NCBI GenBank assembly: GCA_023429275.1 | Contig: JAEYWB010000520.1 | Coordinates: 1-8,932, forward strand | Reading direction: 5' to 3' | Origin: Planctomycetota bacterium | GTDB taxonomy: Bacteria; Planctomycetota; Planctomycetia; Planctomycetales; Planctomycetaceae | DNA length: 8,932 nucleotides | In this document: positions 6,115 through 8,932 of the stretch, one piece after another | Layout: the number at the start of each line of letters is the position of its first letter | How positions within the stretch are numbered: position 1 is the first letter of the stretch | The notes under the pieces: generated by a model | The model's input: only the letters and a program-made list of their open reading frames with translations | Told to the model about the DNA's origin: nothing | The model's database searches: none | Program-made: the position numbers and the translations under genes

Positions 6115-7404
6115 ATGTCGGAGTCGATTGAAATTGTGCCGGTCCGTGGCGCCGTCCGCGGGACGATCCGGCCCCCCGGCTCCAAGAGCCTCACGAACCG
6201 CTCGCTCGTCCTGGCGGCGCTCGCCCGCGGGACCTCGACCCTGAGCGGCGTCCTCGACAGCGTCGATACCCGGGTGATGATCGAAAGCCTGCGGCGGCTG
6301 GGACTTTCGGTCGAACAGGACCTGGCGGCCCGGACGATCCGGATCACCGGCTGCGGCGGACGGCTCACTGCTGAACGGGCCGAGCTCAATCTCGAGAACA
6401 GCGGGACGAGCATCCGGTTCCTGACCGCGATGTGTGCCCTGGGCAAAGGGACCTTCCACCTCGACGGGAACGCGCGGATGCGGGAGCGGCCGATCGCTCC
6501 GCTCGTCGAGGCGCTGAAGCGTGCCGGCGTCGACGTCGAGTGCGAGCTCGGGACCGATTGCCCGCCGGTCCTGGTCAAGGCCCGCGGACTCGCGGGGGGA
6601 CGGATCGCGGTCGATGGATCGCTTTCGAGCCAGTACCTCAGCGCCCTCCTGATGGCCGCGCCGTGTGCCCAGGGGGACGTCACTCTTGAAGTCACGGGCG
6701 AGCTCGTCTCGCGGCCCTACATCGAGATGACGATCGCCAACATGCGGCAGTTCGGTGCGAGCGTCACCGAGCCGCGGCCGAACGAGTTTGCGATCGCGGC
6801 CAGACCTTACCGGGCGTGCGACTACGACATCGAACCCGATGCCTCCGCGGCGAGCTACTTCTTTGCCCTGGCAGCCGTGACCGGCGGCGAAGTCACGGTC
6901 GAGGGACTGACCCGCGGGGCGCTGCAGGGGGATGTTCAGTTCGTCGAGGCGCTTCGGCAGATGGGGTGCGGCGTCACTTACGGTGATCGCTCCATCACGG
7001 TTCGCGGCGGTCCGCTCCGGGGGATCGACATCGACATGAACGCGATCTCCGATACCGCCCAGACCCTCGCGTGCGTTGCCCCCTTCGCCGAAGGACCGAC
7101 CCGGATCCGGAATGTCGCCCACATGCGTCTCAAGGAGACCGACCGCGTCGCCGCCGTCGTGACGGAACTGCGGCGGCTGGGGCTGACGGTCGACGAGCAC
7201 GAAGACGGGATGACGATTCATCCCGGCCCGATGCACGGTGCGACGGTCGCGACGTATGACGATCACCGGATGGCGATGAGCTTCTCGCTCATCGGCCTGC
7301 GGGTTCCGGGAGTGCGGATCGCCGATCCGGGGTGCACCGCGAAGACCTATCCGGATTACTTCGCCGATCTCGATCGGCTCTGTCGGGAGGCTCGCGGCAC
7401 ATGA
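6115..7404 (+). CDS. aroA: 3-phosphoshikimate 1-carboxyvinyltransferase (EPSP synthase)
   Basis: This enzyme transfers the enolpyruvyl group of PEP to shikimate-3-phosphate, the sixth step of the shikimate pathway toward chorismate, in the cytoplasm. The product is 429 residues, normal for the family. Visible motifs: [13 protein letters not shown] (19-31) with K24; [11 protein letters not shown] (93-103), the counterpart of the GNAGTAMRPL loop; NARMRERPI (119-127); [16 protein letters not shown] (168-183); D313 in [14 protein letters not shown] (340-344) with E341; YDDHRMAM (381-388); and the final K410 in [10 protein letters not shown]. All main substrate-binding and acid/base residues appear present. 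The position matching Pro101 of the E. coli enzyme is Phe102. ATG 6115 is the first start in frame and lacks a recognisable Shine-Dalgarno. The stop overlaps the rsmB start (ATGA). Confidence 0.98.
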   Translation: MSESIEIVPVRGAVRGTIRPPGSKSLTNRSLVLAALARGTSTLSGVLDSVDTRVMIESLRRLGLSVEQDLAARTIRITGCGGRLTAERAELNLENSGTSIRFLTAMCALGKGTFHLDGNARMRERPIAPLVEALKRAGVDVECELGTDCPPVLVKARGLAGGRIAVDGSLSSQYLSALLMAAPCAQGDVTLEVTGELVSRPYIEMTIANMRQFGASVTEPRPNEFAIAARPYRACDYDIEPDASAASYFFALAAVTGGEVTVEGLTRGALQGDVQFVEALRQMGCGVTYGDRSITVRGGPLRGIDIDMNAISDTAQTLACVAPFAEGPTRIRNVAHMRLKETDRVAAVVTELRRLGLTVDEHEDGMTIHPGPMHGATVATYDDHRMAMSFSLIGLRVPGVRIADPGCTAKTYPDYFADLDRLCREARGT

Positions 7405-8909
7405 GGCGTTCCTTCCGGCCCGGTCCCGGCGCATCCGGAGGGCGAGACAGCCGACCTCCCCGTCCCCTTCGGGCTCCTCGCGAAGTCTGGACGGGACGCC
7501 GCCTCGCGTTCGAAGCCCTGCTGGCGTTCGAGACCCGGCGGGCGTTCGTGGGCAACGTCCTCGAGGACCTGTTCCGCGACAAGAATCCGGCCGGCCAGGA
7601 GCGCGGTTTCGCGACGGAGCTGGCGTGCGGATCGGTCCGGCGGATGATCACGCTCGACCTCCTGATCGAGACCTGCGTCACGCGGCCCCGCGAGGCGATC
7701 GAAGACGGCCTCTGGACGCTCCTGCGGCTCGGAGCGTATCAGCTGCTGTTCATGCCGGGGCTCGCGGCTCACGCGGCCGTCCACGAGACCGTCGAGCTGG
7801 CGAACATCATCGGGATGCCCCGGTGGCAGGGGATGATCAACGCTGCCCTCAGGCAGATGCAGCGGGAGTATGTCCCGGAGATCGGCCTCGAGACGCAGAT
7901 CGTCGAAGACGCTCAGACGCTGACGGCCGAGACGATGATCGTCGGCTTCGCCCCGCAGCCGGTTTCGCAGTCGGAAGGGGCCGACAAGCCGCGGTACCTG
8001 GCTGTCCGCCTCAAGCGAGCCATCGCCGGTTCGCCGCGTCACGACTGGACGCAGTATCTCGCCCGCACTCTCAGCTACCCCGAGTGGCTCGTCGGCCGCT
8101 GGCGGACCGCCTATGGAGACGACGACGCTCTCCGGCTGGGGGTCTGGTTCAACAGCCCGGGGGCGATGTACCTGCGGGCCAATCTGCTGCGGACCGACCG
8201 CGAGACGCTGTTCAAGACGTTCCGCGAGCGGAACATCGCCTGCGAGCCTGGACCTTCGGCCGAGTCGATCCGGCTGGCGGAATCGCTCCCGATCGGCGGA
8301 ATGCCGGAGTTCGTTCGCGGCGAATTCACCGTGCAGGATCTCTCGGCGATGTCTGCGGGGGCGCTCCTCGCTCCCCGGCCGGGAGAGCGGGTGTGGGATG
8401 TCTGTGCGGCCCCCGGGGGAAAGACGACGCATCTTGCGGAACAGATGCGGAACGAGGGGACGATCCTGGCGACGGACGTGCACTCCTTCCGGCTGAAGCT
8501 CATCACCGATGCCTGCGAGCGGCTGGGGGTGACCAACGTCGCGATCTGTCTCATCGCTCCGGACGCCCATGACGCGCCGACCGAGGAGTTCGACGCGATC
8601 CTGCTCGACGTCCCCTGTTCCAATACGGGAGTCCTGGGCAAACGCCCCGAGGCCCGCTGGCGGCTTTCGCCGAGCGACTTCCAGGAACTCGTGCCGCAGC
8701 AGAAGCAGCTGCTCAACCTGGCGCTGACCCGCCTGAAGCCGGGGGGGCGGATCGTCTATTCGACGTGCAGCATCGAGCCCGAGGAGAATTCGCAGGTGGT
8801 CCAGCAGACGCTCGCCGCGCACCCGGAGTTCGAGCTCGTCCGAGAGATCGCCCATCACCCCGGCCGCCCGGCGGACGGGGGATATCAGGCGTTACTGCGG
8901 CGCCGCTGA
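7401..8909 (+). CDS. rsmB: 16S rRNA (cytosine(967)-C(5))-methyltransferase RsmB
   Basis: The product is a SAM-dependent m5C methyltransferase of the RsmB (Sun/Fmu) family that modifies 16S rRNA during 30S assembly. Length is 502 residues against about 430 in E. coli. Order: a basic, Pro-rich N-terminus (1-30); a NusB-like RNA-binding domain (about 31-157) ending in the typical INAALRQM; an unusual linker (about 158-215); then the Rossmann methyltransferase. The catalytic part shows motif [10 protein letters not shown] (333-341), an Asp in ATD (359) for SAM binding, motif IV DVPCS (403-407) with C406, and motif VI YSTCS (453-457) with the nucleophile C456. It ends in the usual [10 protein letters not shown]. 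The ATG at 7401 overlaps the aroA stop (ATGA) and has GGGAGG 10 nt upstream, which decides the start over in-frame starts inside aroA. Translational coupling with aroA is likely. Confidence 0.95.
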   Translation: MRRSFRPGPGASGGRDSRPPRPLRAPREVWTGRRLAFEALLAFETRRAFVGNVLEDLFRDKNPAGQERGFATELACGSVRRMITLDLLIETCVTRPREAIEDGLWTLLRLGAYQLLFMPGLAAHAAVHETVELANIIGMPRWQGMINAALRQMQREYVPEIGLETQIVEDAQTLTAETMIVGFAPQPVSQSEGADKPRYLAVRLKRAIAGSPRHDWTQYLARTLSYPEWLVGRWRTAYGDDDALRLGVWFNSPGAMYLRANLLRTDRETLFKTFRERNIACEPGPSAESIRLAESLPIGGMPEFVRGEFTVQDLSAMSAGALLAPRPGERVWDVCAAPGGKTTHLAEQMRNEGTILATDVHSFRLKLITDACERLGVTNVAICLIAPDAHDAPTEEFDAILLDVPCSNTGVLGKRPEARWRLSPSDFQELVPQQKQLLNLALTRLKPGGRIVYSTCSIEPEENSQVVQQTLAAHPEFELVREIAHHPGRPADGGYQALLRRR

Positions 8910-8910
8910 G

Positions 8911-8932
8911 TTATTCGAAGACGTCCCACTGT
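8911..8932 (-). CDS. Possible C-terminal end of a convergent gene (partial)
   Basis: On the minus strand the last bases of the window read QWDVFE and then TAA (8913-8911). The frame stays open to the window edge and stops one base after the rsmB stop codon, as tightly packed convergent genes often do. The acidic/aromatic tail is plausible as a protein end. Seven codons are too few to confirm coding or name a family. Confidence 0.25.

Noticed and set aside
7332..7400. In-frame upstream start of rsmB inside aroA
   Set aside because: The extra 23 residues would overlap the aroA coding sequence. The ATGA overlap at 7401 with GGGAGG upstream is a standard coupled start.
6013..7434. Long minus-strand open frame (473 codons) across aroA
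   Set aside because: aroA is certain on the plus strand. The antisense product is Arg/Asp/Pro-rich with no motif.
7356..8858. Long minus-strand open frame (500 codons) across rsmB
   Set aside because: It is an antisense shadow; the plus strand carries all RsmB catalytic motifs.
1..8932. Defence system, CRISPR array, phage or transposase genes, tRNA or rRNA
   Set aside because: No repeat-spacer pattern, integrase or transposase motifs, tRNA cloverleaf or rRNA sequence was seen. The genes are housekeeping types in uniform GC-rich sequence.

Overview
The window is GC-rich, densely coding bacterial DNA with long antisense open frames and few Shine-Dalgarno sequences. Gene content and protein style point to the Planctomycetota: a ferredoxin with a long C-terminal extension, a secreted alpha-solenoid-like protein of unknown function, and an RsmB with an extended linker. 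That assignment is inferred from protein character only; no rRNA or other marker is present.

Layout, left to right. Positions 1-51 hold the last 16 codons of a plus-strand gene ending in a CxxCH haem motif. A cluster of three GC-rich hairpins follows (76-171) and separates it from a convergent minus-strand block. That block holds a two-cluster [4Fe-4S] ferredoxin-like protein (290-907) and an exported protein of unknown function (1189-2607). Upstream of the latter lie a perfect 8-bp hairpin (2826-2846) and a candidate sigma-70 promoter (2929-2956). Next comes a second minus-strand unit, read from the right: a class I/II PLP-dependent aminotransferase (4586-5701), then, after 9 bp, a membrane sensor histidine kinase (3104-4576) with no response regulator in the window.

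The divergent intergenic region 5702-6114 contains a long imperfect inverted repeat (5788-5927). To its right, on the plus strand, lie aroA (EPSP synthase, 6115-7404) and rsmB (16S rRNA m5C methyltransferase, 7401-8909), joined by an ATGA stop/start overlap. The last 22 bases may hold the C-terminus of a convergent gene.

Functionally this is mostly housekeeping: aromatic amino-acid biosynthesis (aroA, possibly with the aminotransferase), ribosome modification (rsmB), electron transfer (ferredoxin) and signalling (kinase). I see no defence system, mobile gene cassette, CRISPR array or biosynthetic cluster. The least explained items are the two structured intergenic elements, the exported protein with its structured leader, and lineage-type insertions in the ferredoxin and RsmB.
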